NCBI GenBank assembly: GCA_910585265.1
Contig: CAJUCA010000021.1
Coordinates: 1 to 47,771, forward strand
Length of the DNA: 47,771 nt
Source of the DNA: an uncultured Oscillospiraceae bacterium
GTDB lineage: Bacteria > Bacillota > Clostridia > Oscillospirales > Oscillospiraceae
Direction: 5' to 3'
Below are positions 1 through 7,350 of the stretch, in pieces. The notes under the pieces are model-generated. The model worked only from the letters and a program-made list of their open reading frames with translations. It did no database searches and was not told where the DNA came from. The position numbers and the translations under genes were made by a program. Each line of letters starts with the position of its first letter. Position 1 is the first letter of the stretch.

Positions 1-257
1 CGGCGGATCTCCCCGGCGATCTTGGGCACGGCGTAGGTGGAGAACTGGGTGCCGTAGGCGGTGTCAAAGCCCCGGATGGCCTTCAGAAAGCCCAGGCACC
101 CCAGCTGGTACAGGTCCTCCGGGTCCACCCCCCGGCCGTAGTACCGCCGGGCCACCGACCAGATCAGCCCGCTGTTGTCCATGAGCAGCCGCTCGCAGGC
201 GTCGTTGTCTCCGGCCTTGGCGGCCTCCAGCAGGGCGGGGGCGTCCAGCCCCCTCAT
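1..257 (-). CDS. sigF: RNA polymerase sporulation sigma factor SigF, N-terminal part (cut by window edge)
   Basis: The 85 codons visible before the window edge encode the start of a sigma-70 family protein: region 2 motifs DPEDLYQLGCLGFLKA and FSTYAVPKIAGEIR are clear. Position directly after spoIIAA and spoIIAB identifies it as the forespore sigma factor sigma-F (SpoIIAC), which SpoIIAB holds inactive until asymmetric division. The ATG at 257 overlaps the spoIIAB stop as ATGA, implying translational coupling. The DNA-binding regions 3 and 4 lie outside the window. SigG has a similar N-terminus, but operon context favours SigF. Confidence 0.93.
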   Translation of the reverse strand, partial: MRGLDAPALLEAAKAGDNDACERLLMDNSGLIWSVARRYYGRGVDPEDLYQLGCLGFLKAIRGFDTAYGTQFSTYAVPKIAGEIR

Positions 258-697
258 TTCGGGCCGGCCGCCCTGCGGGCGATCCGCTTGCGCATGGTGA
301 CGGCGGTGCCCTTCCCCGGCTGGGAGCGCACCTTCAGCCCGTCCATAAAGCTCTCCATGATGGTGAAGCCCATGCCGGACCGCTCCTCCCCCCCGGTGGT
401 GAACAGGGGCGTCCGGGCCTTGTCCACGTCCGGTATGCCCACGCCGGAGTCCTTCACCTGAAGCTCCAGCCACCCCTCCCCGTACAGCCGCAGGCGCAGG
501 GTGATTTTGCCCAGGCGGTCGGGGTAGGCGTGGACGATGGCGTTGGTCACCGCCTCGGACACGGCGGTTTTGATGTCCGCCACCTCGTCCAGGGTGGGGT
601 CCAGCTGGGCGGCGAAGCAGGCCGCGCAGGAGCGGGCAAAGCCCTCGTTGGCGGAGCGGGAGGTAAAGACAACGGTCACCTGATCGATAGCTTTCAT
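254..697 (-). CDS. spoIIAB: Anti-sigma F factor SpoIIAB (serine kinase)
   Basis: A 147-residue GHKL-fold protein of the size usual for SpoIIAB. It binds and inhibits sigma-F and phosphorylates SpoIIAA. The ATP-binding boxes are visible: N box EAVTNAIVHAY, G1 box DSGVGIPD and G2 box ERSGMGFTIM. The start is the ATG at 697, preceded by GGAGG about 8 bases upstream; an upstream TTG at 715 would lie at the spoIIAA stop and has no ribosome site. It sits between spoIIAA and sigF, overlapping sigF by 4 bases, in the classical partner-switching operon. Confidence 0.95.
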   Translation of the reverse strand: MKAIDQVTVVFTSRSANEGFARSCAACFAAQLDPTLDEVADIKTAVSEAVTNAIVHAYPDRLGKITLRLRLYGEGWLELQVKDSGVGIPDVDKARTPLFTTGGEERSGMGFTIMESFMDGLKVRSQPGKGTAVTMRKRIARRAAGPK

Positions 698-711
698 CCT
701 ATGTACCCTCC

Positions 712-1017
712 TCAATCAAATGGGATCAGCCGCCCCACCCCGGCGGCGTCCAGCACCCGGCGGGCCTGGGCGGGGATGTGGGCGGCCCGCAGGCTCCCCC
801 CGTGCCGCTCCATCTGCCGCAGGGCGCGGAGCAGCACGGCAATGCCCGAGCTGTCCATGAAGGTGACGCCGGACAGGTCCAGGGTCAGGCGGGCGGGGAC
901 GCGCTCGGCGATGGCCTGGTCCAGCTGGGCCATCATGTCCCGGGCGGCGTGGTGGTCGATCTCGCCGGACAGGGTGATGGTGAGGCCGCTGTCCTTGCTG
1001 GCGACGGTGATGGGCAT
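712..1017 (-). CDS. spoIIAA: Anti-anti-sigma F factor SpoIIAA
   Basis: A 101-residue STAS-domain protein. In the known pathway, unphosphorylated SpoIIAA binds SpoIIAB and releases sigma-F in the forespore, and the SpoIIE phosphatase reactivates it. The conserved phospho-serine loop is present as FMDSSGIAVLL. I place the start at the ATG at 1017 (MPITVASKD) because GAGGGG lies 6-10 bases upstream; the frame extends to 1080, but that extension reads through a hairpin and has no ribosome site. The spoIIAB start follows 14 bases after its stop. Confidence 0.93.
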   Translation of the reverse strand: MPITVASKDSGLTITLSGEIDHHAARDMMAQLDQAIAERVPARLTLDLSGVTFMDSSGIAVLLRALRQMERHGGSLRAAHIPAQARRVLDAAGVGRLIPFD

Positions 1018-1036
1018 GGCTTGTCCCCTCTCTGCG

Positions 1037-1076
1037 AAAAAAATAAGCGCGGTACGGGATGGCTCCCGTATCGCGC
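1037..1076 (-). terminator. Hairpin with U-tract upstream of spoIIAA
   Basis: Read on the minus strand, a 13-base stem (1064-1076 with 1047-1059, one mismatch) is followed by TTATTTTTTT. It has the form of an intrinsic terminator. It would end transcripts of the anti-sigma gene that stops at 1137, but it also lies only 20 bases before the spoIIAA start. A TATAAT box (1079-1084) just upstream would put a transcript start inside the stem. See findings. Confidence 0.6.
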
Positions 1077-1136
1077 TCATTATAACGCGCCCCGCTGGGC
1101 GGATTTTGTTGAAGGGATAACCAGGAATTGGAAAAT

Positions 1137-1946
1137 TTACGGGGCCTGCCGGATCACGAAAGCGTCCAGCACCCGGAGCAGGTCGGCCCGGGCCTCCGGC
1201 CCATCCGACGCGGTAATGACGGCGGGAATCCCGTTGAGGGAGAAGACGGCCTTGCAGGTGGGGCCCTGGTCGCCGGGGCTGGTGAACTCCATGATCTGGG
1301 CCGTCAGGCCGCTGGGCGCGGTGTAGGTGTCCCGGCTCACCTGTGTCCCCTCGGGGAAGCGATAGCCCAGGAACCGCTCGTCCCAGCCCTCCTCCGGGGT
1401 GGTCTGGCGGTCGGTGAACAGGCGGGCCTCCACCAGGAGGTTTGTCTCCCCCATCTCGTAACAGCCGTAAACACGGGCACTGGACAGCTCGGGACCGTCG
1501 AGCACCACCATAAACGGGCTGTTCACGCCGTCATAGATGTGGCCGAAGCGGGTGGCCGGGGAGTTGTCCAGCACCGGGTTGTCCATCAGGTTGACGCCGA
1601 TAAACTCCTCCGCCGCCTGCCAGGAGGAGACGGTGCGGATCAGGTTGCCCTTTGCTGTTTTCTGCACTCCCTCCAACGCTTTGATCTGGTCGGAAAGGCT
1701 GTCGTAGGGGTGGTAAGCGATGCCGCCTTGCAGATAGGTGATGCCGTCGTCCCCCTCCACAATGGACAGGCCGGAGAAGTGGACTGCCGCCGCCGTCCCG
1801 ATGAGCACCAGACACAGGCAGGCCGCGATGAGCCCCGCCCGGGCCAGCCTGGGCAGACGCCGCCGGGCGGGGGCCTGGAGGCCGGCCTCCTCAATGAGGT
1901 CGGGGGGCAGCTCGGTCATCAGGTTCAAAACGTCCTCTTTTTTCAC
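1137..1946 (-). CDS. Putative transmembrane anti-sigma factor (ECF partner)
   Basis: A 269-residue protein with a short cytoplasmic N-terminus, one membrane segment near residues 35-55 (ARAGLIAACLCLVLIGTAAA) and an extracytoplasmic domain. The start is GTG at 1946, with GGAGGG 6-7 bases upstream, overlapping the stop of the ECF sigma gene as GTGA. Topology and coupling to the sigma gene indicate a regulator that sequesters the sigma factor at the membrane and senses an envelope signal. I do not recognise a named sensor domain. The anti-sigma role is inferred from context, not from a catalytic motif. Confidence 0.75.
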   Translation of the reverse strand: MKKEDVLNLMTELPPDLIEEAGLQAPARRRLPRLARAGLIAACLCLVLIGTAAAVHFSGLSIVEGDDGITYLQGGIAYHPYDSLSDQIKALEGVQKTAKGNLIRTVSSWQAAEEFIGVNLMDNPVLDNSPATRFGHIYDGVNSPFMVVLDGPELSSARVYGCYEMGETNLLVEARLFTDRQTTPEEGWDERFLGYRFPEGTQVSRDTYTAPSGLTAQIMEFTSPGDQGPTCKAVFSLNGIPAVITASDGPEARADLLRVLDAFVIRQAP

Positions 1947-2491
1947 AGAAAACCCTCCTTTTTCAGCTGTTCGCGCAGCCTGTTCCGGGCGCGGAACAGC
2001 GCGCTCTTGGTTTTGCTTACGCTCCACCCCAGGCGGCGGGCGGCGTCCTCCATGCTGTCCCCGTACCAGTAGCGGCGCAGGAACGCGGCCCGCACCCCCT
2101 CCGGCTGGGCGCGGAGGAACCGGGCGATGGCGTCCAGCAGGGCGCGGCGGCCCGCCTCCTCCTCGGGGCCGTCCCCCGGCGGCAGGCAGGAGGCCAGCTC
2201 CAGGGCCCCCTCGTCCACGGTGGGCGGGCGGCGGCTGTTCTCCCGGCCCATAGCCAGGGCCCGGTTGCGGACAATGGCGGCCAGCCAGCCCTTGAAATGC
2301 TCCGGGCAGGCCGGGGGGATGGCCCGCCACACCGCCAGGAAGCTGTCGTTCAGGCACTCGTCCACGTCTCGGGGGTCGGACAGCAGGCGGGCGGCCACGG
2401 CGCGGCAGTAGGGGCCGTACTGGTCGGCCAGGGCGGGGACGGCCTCCTCAGAGCGGGCCTGGAACAGGGCGGTGAGCTGGGCGTCCGTCAT
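1943..2491 (-). CDS. ECF-type RNA polymerase sigma factor
   Basis: A 182-residue sigma-70 family protein with only regions 2 and 4. Region 2 shows DVDECLNDSFLAVWRAIP and the following FKGWLAAIVRNRAL. Region 4 shows FLRRYWYGDSMEDAARRLG followed by SKTKSALFRARNRL, the helix-turn-helix that reads the -35 element. A consensus AAAGGAGGTG stands 6 bases before the ATG at 2491. Its stop overlaps the next gene, a membrane protein likely to be its anti-sigma factor. It probably directs its own operon from the element at 2533-2565. Confidence 0.92.
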   Translation of the reverse strand: MTDAQLTALFQARSEEAVPALADQYGPYCRAVAARLLSDPRDVDECLNDSFLAVWRAIPPACPEHFKGWLAAIVRNRALAMGRENSRRPPTVDEGALELASCLPPGDGPEEEAGRRALLDAIARFLRAQPEGVRAAFLRRYWYGDSMEDAARRLGWSVSKTKSALFRARNRLREQLKKEGFL

Positions 2492-2532
2492 GGCGGCACC
2501 TCCTTTCTGGGGCGTTGGGAACCGGTTCTATC

Positions 2533-2565
2533 TTTATAGAGTGCCCTGCGGGGCGTCCGGTTGCA
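2533..2565 (-). promoter_or_regulatory. Candidate ECF autoregulatory promoter
   Basis: On the minus strand a TGCAACC box (2565-2559), typical of the AAC-containing -35 of ECF promoters, is followed after about 20 bases by CTATAAA (-10 region, 2538-2533), about 40 bases before the sigma gene. The -10 also forms a small inverted repeat, TCTAT-AAAG-ATAGA (2527-2540). Confidence 0.5.
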
Positions 2566-2574
2566 GGGATCGGC

Positions 2575-2606
2575 AAAAAAATTCCCCCACCCTGCGCGGG
2601 TGGGGA
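2575..2606 (-). terminator. Intrinsic terminator of the amino-acid transporter operon
   Basis: On the minus strand an 8-bp GC stem (2605-2598 with 2592-2585, CCCCACCC paired with GGGTGGGG) is followed by AATTTTTTT. It is the only hairpin of the repeat area with a proper U-tract on the transcribed strand, and it lies directly after the outermost repeat copy. Confidence 0.8.
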
Positions 2607-2612
2607 AAGCGT

Positions 2613-2957
2613 TTACAATACCTTAGACAAAAAGTCAATGGCGCGCTGTTCCCGGAGCTGTGCGGACACCCCCACCCCGCAGGGGTGGGGGGTTTCCTCA
2701 CCACACCTTGGACAAAAGCCAATGGCGCGCTGTTCCCGGAGCTGTACGGACACCCCCACCCCGCAGGGGTGGGGGGATTCCTCACAACACCTTGGACAAA
2801 AGCCGATGGCGCGCTGTTCCCGGAGCTGTACAGACACCCCCACCCCGCAGGGGTGGGGGTTTTCCTCACCACACCTTGGACAAAAGCCGATGGTGCGCCG
2901 CTCCCGGAGCTGTACGGACACCCCCACCCCGCAGGGGTGGGGGTATTTCTCACAACA
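2613..2957. repeat. 84-bp tandem repeat, four copies, beyond the transporter gene
   Basis: Units begin at CCTTGGACAAAA (plus strand) at 2621 (CCTTAGACAAAA), 2706, 2790 and 2874, with a fifth partial copy inside the ATPase gene 3' end at 2958. The period is 84 bases (85 for the first). Each unit carries sequence matching the last coding bases of the ATPase gene plus a hairpin CCCCCACCCC-GCA-GGGGTGGGGG. The outermost copy (2613-2651) still encodes the intact tail EQRAIDFLSKVL with its own TAA. The inner copies have lost one T, which shifts the frame. Confidence 0.9.
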
Positions 2958-3672
2958 CCTTGGACAAAAAGTCAATGGTGCGCTGTTCCCTGGGATGGGC
3001 GAAGAAAGCGTGAGGCTCATCCTGCTCCAGGATCTTCCCCCCGTCCATGAACAGCACCCGGGTGCCCACCTCCCGGGCGAAGCCCATCTCGTGGGTCACC
3101 ACCACCATCGTCATGCCCTCCCGGGCCAGCTCCTTCATGACTTCCAGCACCTCGCCCACCATCTCCGGGTCCAGGGCGGAGGTGGGCTCGTCAAACAGGA
3201 GCACCTTGGGCTTCATGGCCAGGGCCCGGACGATGGCGATGCGCTGCTTCTGCCCGCCGGAGAGCTGGGCGGGGTAGGAATCCGCCTTCTCCTCCAGCCC
3301 CACCCGGCGCAGCAACGCCCCGGCCTCCTCCTCCGCCTCCTCCTGCTTCATCAGCCCGGTGCGCACCGGGGCCAGGGTGATGTTTTTCCGGATGGTCATG
3401 TTGGGGAACAGGTTGAAGTGCTGGAACACCATCCCCATCTGGCGGCGGATGGCGTTGATGTTCGCCTTGGGGTCGGTGATCTCCACGCCGTCAAAGGTGA
3501 TCGTCCCGGCGGTGGGGGTCTCCAGCAGGTTGAGGCACCGCAGGAAGGTGGACTTGCCCGAGCCGGACGGCCCGATGACCACCACCTTCTCCCCCGGATC
3601 AATATGCTCCGAGATATCGTCCAGCACCAGGTTGTCCCCGAAGGCCTTGGACAGGTGTTTAACGTCGATCAC
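2950..3672 (-). CDS. Polar amino-acid ABC transporter, ATP-binding protein (GlnQ type)
   Basis: A 240-residue ABC ATPase energising amino-acid uptake. It shows Walker A GPSGSGKST (about residues 34-42), Q-loop FQHFNLFP, signature LSGGQKQR, Walker B VLLFDEPTSALDPE and the switch His in VVVTHEMGF. Length is normal for GlnQ/HisP proteins. It overlaps the permease gene by 14 bases and is last in a binding protein-permease-ATPase operon. Its final 12 codons belong to the 84-bp repeat array that follows, so the C-terminus appears to have been regenerated by repeat expansion. Substrate (glutamine, cystine or another) cannot be told from sequence. Confidence 0.95.
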   Translation of the reverse strand: MIDVKHLSKAFGDNLVLDDISEHIDPGEKVVVIGPSGSGKSTFLRCLNLLETPTAGTITFDGVEITDPKANINAIRRQMGMVFQHFNLFPNMTIRKNITLAPVRTGLMKQEEAEEEAGALLRRVGLEEKADSYPAQLSGGQKQRIAIVRALAMKPKVLLFDEPTSALDPEMVGEVLEVMKELAREGMTMVVVTHEMGFAREVGTRVLFMDGGKILEQDEPHAFFAHPREQRTIDFLSKVL

Positions 3673-4417
3673 TTTGACCCAGCCTCCTTTCCAGCTTCCC
3701 CTGGAGCCAGGTGAGAATTACCACAAAGAATAAGTAGATGCAGGCGATGCCGATGAGGGGCGGCATATAGTCGTAGGTCTTGCCGCCGATGCGGTTGGCG
3801 TAGTAGGTCATTTCCGCCGCGCCGATGGCGTTCACCAGGGAGGTGTCCTTGAACAGCGTCACCAGCTCGTTGCCCATGGAGGGCAGGATGTTCTTGAAGG
3901 CCTGGGGGATGATGATAAACCGCATGGTGTCGAAGTAGCCCAGCCCCAGGGAGCGGCCCGCCTCGGACTGGCCCGGGTCCACGCTCATCAGCCCGCCCCG
4001 GATGATCTCCGAGATGTAGGCCCCGGCGTTGACGCCCATGCCGATCATGCCCACCATCACCTTGTTGCGCTCCCCCCGGAGAATGACGAAGGCCCAGATG
4101 AGGATCTGCACCATCATGGGGGTGCCCCGGATCACGGTGGCATACACCTTGCAGATCAGGTTCACCAGCCCCAGGGCGGGGTTGCGGCGGCCGGGACGCT
4201 GCTGATCGTGGGCGGTGCGCACCATGGCTACGAACAGGCCCAGCACAAGGCCCATGGCGATGGAGACCAAGGTGATCTCGAAGGTGACCACCAGCCCCTT
4301 GAGGTACATCTGCCAGCGGTCGGCCTCCACAAAGGCGGTATAAAACCGGGGGGCCAGCTTCATCAGCCATTGGACAAATGGAAGGCCGTACAGCCAGTCA
4401 ATCAGCGGTTGGAGCAT
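3659..4417 (-). CDS. Polar amino-acid ABC transporter permease (HisM/GlnP type)
   Basis: A 252-residue inner-membrane permease. Hydrophobic segments occur around residues 42-66 (LVVTFEITLVSIAMGLVLGL) and further on, and the conserved cytoplasmic loop that contacts the ATPase is present in EAGRSLGLGYFDTMRFIIIP (EAA motif). The start is the ATG at 4417, with GAGGGG about 10 bases upstream. It is encoded between the binding-protein gene and the ATPase gene, and overlaps the latter. A single permease suggests a homodimeric channel. Confidence 0.94.
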   Translation of the reverse strand: MLQPLIDWLYGLPFVQWLMKLAPRFYTAFVEADRWQMYLKGLVVTFEITLVSIAMGLVLGLFVAMVRTAHDQQRPGRRNPALGLVNLICKVYATVIRGTPMMVQILIWAFVILRGERNKVMVGMIGMGVNAGAYISEIIRGGLMSVDPGQSEAGRSLGLGYFDTMRFIIIPQAFKNILPSMGNELVTLFKDTSLVNAIGAAEMTYYANRIGGKTYDYMPPLIGIACIYLFFVVILTWLQGKLERRLGQSDRR

Positions 4418-4446
4418 GGAGGTATTCCCCTCTCAAGTGTTGTAAG

Positions 4447-4476
4447 GCAGGGGCGGCCCGTCAGAGCCGCCCCTGC
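4447..4476 (-). promoter_or_regulatory. Intercistronic hairpin between binding-protein and permease genes
   Basis: An 11-bp perfect stem GCAGGGGCGGC / GCCGCCCCTGC with an 8-base loop, without a U-tract on the transcribed strand. Such hairpins in transporter operons commonly protect or partly terminate the upstream message so that the binding protein is made in excess. That role here is an inference. Confidence 0.6.
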
Positions 4477-4504
4477 TTGGAGCAATTTCCGTTCGGTTCG
4501 AGAA

Positions 4505-5359
4505 TCAGTCAGCCTTGATGTACTTATCCACAATGCCCTGGAAGGTGCCGTCCGCCTTCAGCTCGGCCAGGGCGGCGTTCACCGCCTCCAGCAGGGCGGT
4601 GTTCCCCTTCTGGAAGCCGATGGCGTAGTCCTCGTTGGCATACTCGGTTTCCAGAATCTTCAGGCCCTCGTTGGCGGCCATATACTCCTGGGCGGGGCCG
4701 TTGTCGATGACCACCGCGTCGATGGTGCCCGCCAGCAGATCCATGATGGCCAGGGCACCCGTCTTATAGACGGTGACGTGCTCCTCACCGTAATCATCGG
4801 CACAGTAGCTGGCGCCGGTGGTGCCGTCCTGGGTGCCGATCTTATCGGCGTTGGCCAGATCGTCCTTGGTCTGGATGGGAGAGTCCTCTTTGACAATGAT
4901 CACCTGGATGCCGGTGGCATAGCTGTCGGAGAAGTCCATCACCTTCTGGCGCTCGGGGTCATTGGCGGTGATGGCGGCCATGGCGATGTCGCTCTCGCCG
5001 TTCTGGACGGCCAGCAGGGCGGGGGTGAAGTCCATGTCATCCACCACCAGCTCCAGGCCCAGCTTCTTGGCGATGGCCTCGGCCACCTCCACGTCGATGC
5101 CCTCGTAGCCGCCGTCGTCCTTCTTCATCTCATAGGGAGGGAACGCGGCGTTGGTAGACATATGTAACTTGCCTTCCTCCACGGTGGTGAAGGACGCGGG
5201 GGCGTTGGTGGGCTCCTCGGTGGGGTCGGACGGGGTCTGGGTTTCGGCGGGCTTGGTCTCAGGGGGCTGGGTGGGGTCCCCCGCGCTGGAGCAGGCAGTC
5301 AAGGCCAGAGCCATGGTCAGGGCCAGCAGGAGGGCCGTCAGCTTTTTCATCGTTTTCAT
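4505..5359 (-). CDS. Amino-acid ABC transporter substrate-binding lipoprotein
   Basis: A 284-residue SBP_bac_3 family receptor. The N-terminal signal ends in lipobox LALTAC, so it is a lipoprotein tethered outside the membrane, followed by a Thr/Pro/Glu-rich linker. The mature domain carries family hallmarks such as STNAAFPPYE, GIDVEVAEAIAKKLG, DFTPALLAVQNGESDIAM and DFSDSYATG. I place the start at 5359 because GGAG lies 9 bases upstream; in-frame codons further upstream would overlap the promoter at 5423-5451. It is first in the operon with permease and ATPase. Confidence 0.94.
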   Translation of the reverse strand: MKTMKKLTALLLALTMALALTACSSAGDPTQPPETKPAETQTPSDPTEEPTNAPASFTTVEEGKLHMSTNAAFPPYEMKKDDGGYEGIDVEVAEAIAKKLGLELVVDDMDFTPALLAVQNGESDIAMAAITANDPERQKVMDFSDSYATGIQVIIVKEDSPIQTKDDLANADKIGTQDGTTGASYCADDYGEEHVTVYKTGALAIMDLLAGTIDAVVIDNGPAQEYMAANEGLKILETEYANEDYAIGFQKGNTALLEAVNAALAELKADGTFQGIVDKYIKAD

Positions 5360-5422
5360 TTCATTCATCTCCATTGAATAGAATGCGGGACAACCCGCCC
5401 GGTCAGGGGGTTGTTGAGAGAG

Positions 5423-5451
5423 AGTATACATTCTATTCACAAAAAATGCAA
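5423..5451 (-). promoter_or_regulatory. Sigma-A promoter of the amino-acid transporter operon
   Basis: Minus strand: TTGCAT (5451-5446), 17-base spacer, TATACT (5428-5423). The upstream stretch is AT-rich and contains the inverted motif ATGCAAAATAATGC, a possible operator. The leader is about 55 bases. Confidence 0.7.
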
Positions 5452-5550
5452 GCATTATTTTGCATATTCCTGCATTTCATGGATACTGTGGAATTTGCGA
5501 TGAATAAAACTGTATTTTTATGCAATGTGTCCCAAGGAACAGCGGGCCGA

Positions 5551-6384
5551 TCAGTCGAACGCCAGCCCCAGCCAGCCCTCCTGCCCCGCCGTCCACCGGG
5601 CGGGGGCCTTCCCCGCCAGCCACCGCACCGCCCCGAAGGGCCTCCCCTCCCCCGGTTCCGCCGGGACCCGAACCGTCACCGCCGCCCCGCACAGGGCGGC
5701 GCAGGCCCCGGCCCCCTGCTCCGTGTCCGATTTGGCGCACAGCAGCTCCTTCACCACCGGACTGCCGGGCCAGTTCTCCACGGCGGCGCAGCCGGGGCCG
5801 TGGGCCAGCTCCAGGCGGTACAGCCCGCTGCCGGGATGGGGGCACAGCCCCCGCTGAAAAGCAAGCTGTCCGGAGTTGTAGACGGTGTGGGCGCGGCCCG
5901 CCAGCAGCCCCTCCCGCAGGACGGCGTACTCCTCCGGGGACACCTCCGCCGCCGGGGCGGGGGCGGGCTGTGCCGCCGCCTCCCGGAGGGAAAACCCCGG
6001 CCGGAACCCGTTTTTGGCAAAAAAACCGAACAGCTCCGGCTCCGCCGGGACGGTGAGCAGGCATTCAAAGCCCCGGTTCCGGGCCAGCCCCGCCGCCGTC
6101 TCCACGAGCATGGACGCCCAGCCCTCCCCCCGGCGGGCGGGGGCGCAGGCCAGGGCGTAGACATACCCCGCCCGCACTGGGGCGTCCGCCCCGAAGGACA
6201 GGTACACCTGGGGCAGGGCCAGCATGGCCCGCAGCTCCCCGTCCTCGGTGAGCACCAGGGGGCCGCCGGGGCCGCACAGGCGGTAAAAGTCCCGCTGAAC
6301 GTCCGGGCCGTCTCCGAAGGTGTCCGCCCACAGGGCCCCGGCGGCGGCAAGCTCTCCCTCCCGGGCCTGGTGGATCTGGATCAT
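5551..6384 (-). CDS. GNAT family N-acetyltransferase
   Basis: A 277-residue protein whose N-terminal half is a GNAT fold: ALACAPARRGEGWASMLVET matches the acetyl-CoA-binding motif A region, and a second half may be a diverged GNAT or SCP2-like domain as in Eis-type proteins. Substrate is unknown. The ATG at 6384 overlaps the stop of the DUF2156 gene as ATGA. A 95-base stretch beyond its stop shows no clear terminator. GC is extreme, so several long antisense frames overlap it and are not credible. Confidence 0.8.
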   Translation of the reverse strand: MIQIHQAREGELAAAGALWADTFGDGPDVQRDFYRLCGPGGPLVLTEDGELRAMLALPQVYLSFGADAPVRAGYVYALACAPARRGEGWASMLVETAAGLARNRGFECLLTVPAEPELFGFFAKNGFRPGFSLREAAAQPAPAPAAEVSPEEYAVLREGLLAGRAHTVYNSGQLAFQRGLCPHPGSGLYRLELAHGPGCAAVENWPGSPVVKELLCAKSDTEQGAGACAALCGAAVTVRVPAEPGEGRPFGAVRWLAGKAPARWTAGQEGWLGLAFD

Positions 6385-7295
6385 GCCCGCACCTCCCGGG
6401 CGGTGTGCTTCACCAGCAGAAGGTCCGGGTAGTAGGACAGCTTGGCCTTCCGCAGGCCCTCCAGCCCCATGTCGTCCTCCCGGTTGAGCCATTTCACCTG
6501 GGGGTGCCGCTCCCGGACGAACCGGGCCAGCTCCCGGTTGATGGCGGGATAGGCCCCCTGTATGTCCCCGAAGGACTTCTCGAAGTTCACGCCGAACACC
6601 TCCGGGGTGATCAGCCCCCCCAGGGAAAAGGCCACCGGGGAGCCGTCCGCCCGGATGAGCGCGCCCTCCAGCCCCAGCTTGTCCATGTGGTACAGGGCCT
6701 CGATGAGGGCGATGGTCTCCTCGGACACGGAGTCCCCGTCCTCCCCCGCCTCCTCCTGGCGGATGGCGGCCCACTGCCGCTCCAGCTCCACGCACTCGGG
6801 GACGTTGGCGGGGGTGATCTCCTCCAGCAGCCAGTCGGGGAACTGGTCGTCGAAGCGGCGGATGTGGTTGCGCTTGGCGTGGAGCTTTTTCCCCGGCAGG
6901 TCGGCCAGACGGTTGATATCGTAGAGGTAGTCGAAGCCGTCCCGGTCCTCCTCAAAGGCAAAGCGGCCCGGGCAGGCTTCCTCCAGCGCGGCCCGCTGGG
7001 CCTCCGTGACGCACACCAGGGTGAGGGGCACGCCGTTGGCGGCGGCGTCCTGGGCCAGGGCGTCCACGGCGGGGGCCAGGGGGCCGCTCCCGGCGGGGTA
7101 GAGGTAGCACAGACCCAGCTTTCCCTGAATCCGCACCAGCAGGCGGCCGCCGCACCGGGCGATCTGCTGGGGCCACGCCCGGCTCCACAGGTAGATGCTG
7201 GCGAAGCTGTACTCGCAGGCGGGGTCGGCCTCGGCGGACAGCAGGGGCTGGACCCACTGGCGGTCCTCAAACTGGGGACATTCAAAGGTGAGCAT
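6381..7295 (-). CDS. DUF2156 (phosphatidylglycerol lysyltransferase C-terminal-like) protein
   Basis: A 304-residue protein resembling the DUF2156/COG4866 family, which has the double-GNAT fold found in the C-terminal part of MprF. Recognisable pieces are CEYSFASIYLW near the start, KKLHAKRNHIRRF in the middle, and FEKSFGDIQGAYPAINREL and WLNREDDMG near the end. No membrane segments are present, so it is cytosolic, and an aminoacyl- or acyl-transfer role is only inferred. I prefer the ATG at 7295 because AAAGGA stands 9 bases before it; the ATG at 7304 is too close to it. It is coupled to the GNAT gene. Confidence 0.85.
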   Translation of the reverse strand: MLTFECPQFEDRQWVQPLLSAEADPACEYSFASIYLWSRAWPQQIARCGGRLLVRIQGKLGLCYLYPAGSGPLAPAVDALAQDAAANGVPLTLVCVTEAQRAALEEACPGRFAFEEDRDGFDYLYDINRLADLPGKKLHAKRNHIRRFDDQFPDWLLEEITPANVPECVELERQWAAIRQEEAGEDGDSVSEETIALIEALYHMDKLGLEGALIRADGSPVAFSLGGLITPEVFGVNFEKSFGDIQGAYPAINRELARFVRERHPQVKWLNREDDMGLEGLRKAKLSYYPDLLLVKHTAREVRA

Positions 7296-7350
7296 ACAAT
7301 CCATTCCTTTTCTTGGCGTACAAATATGATTATGCTGCATAAAAAGCTGT

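Noticed and set aside
2613..2957. CRISPR-like array of GC-rich hairpin repeats
   Set aside because: The sequences between hairpins are near-identical rather than unique spacers, the period is a fixed 84 bases and no cas genes are near. It is a tandem repeat of a gene end.
2472..3050. Several overlapping proteins with TPTPAGWG-like or PHPCGVGV-like repeats
   Set aside because: They arise from reading the 84-bp repeat in frame (84 is divisible by 3) on both strands. No ribosome site or independent support.
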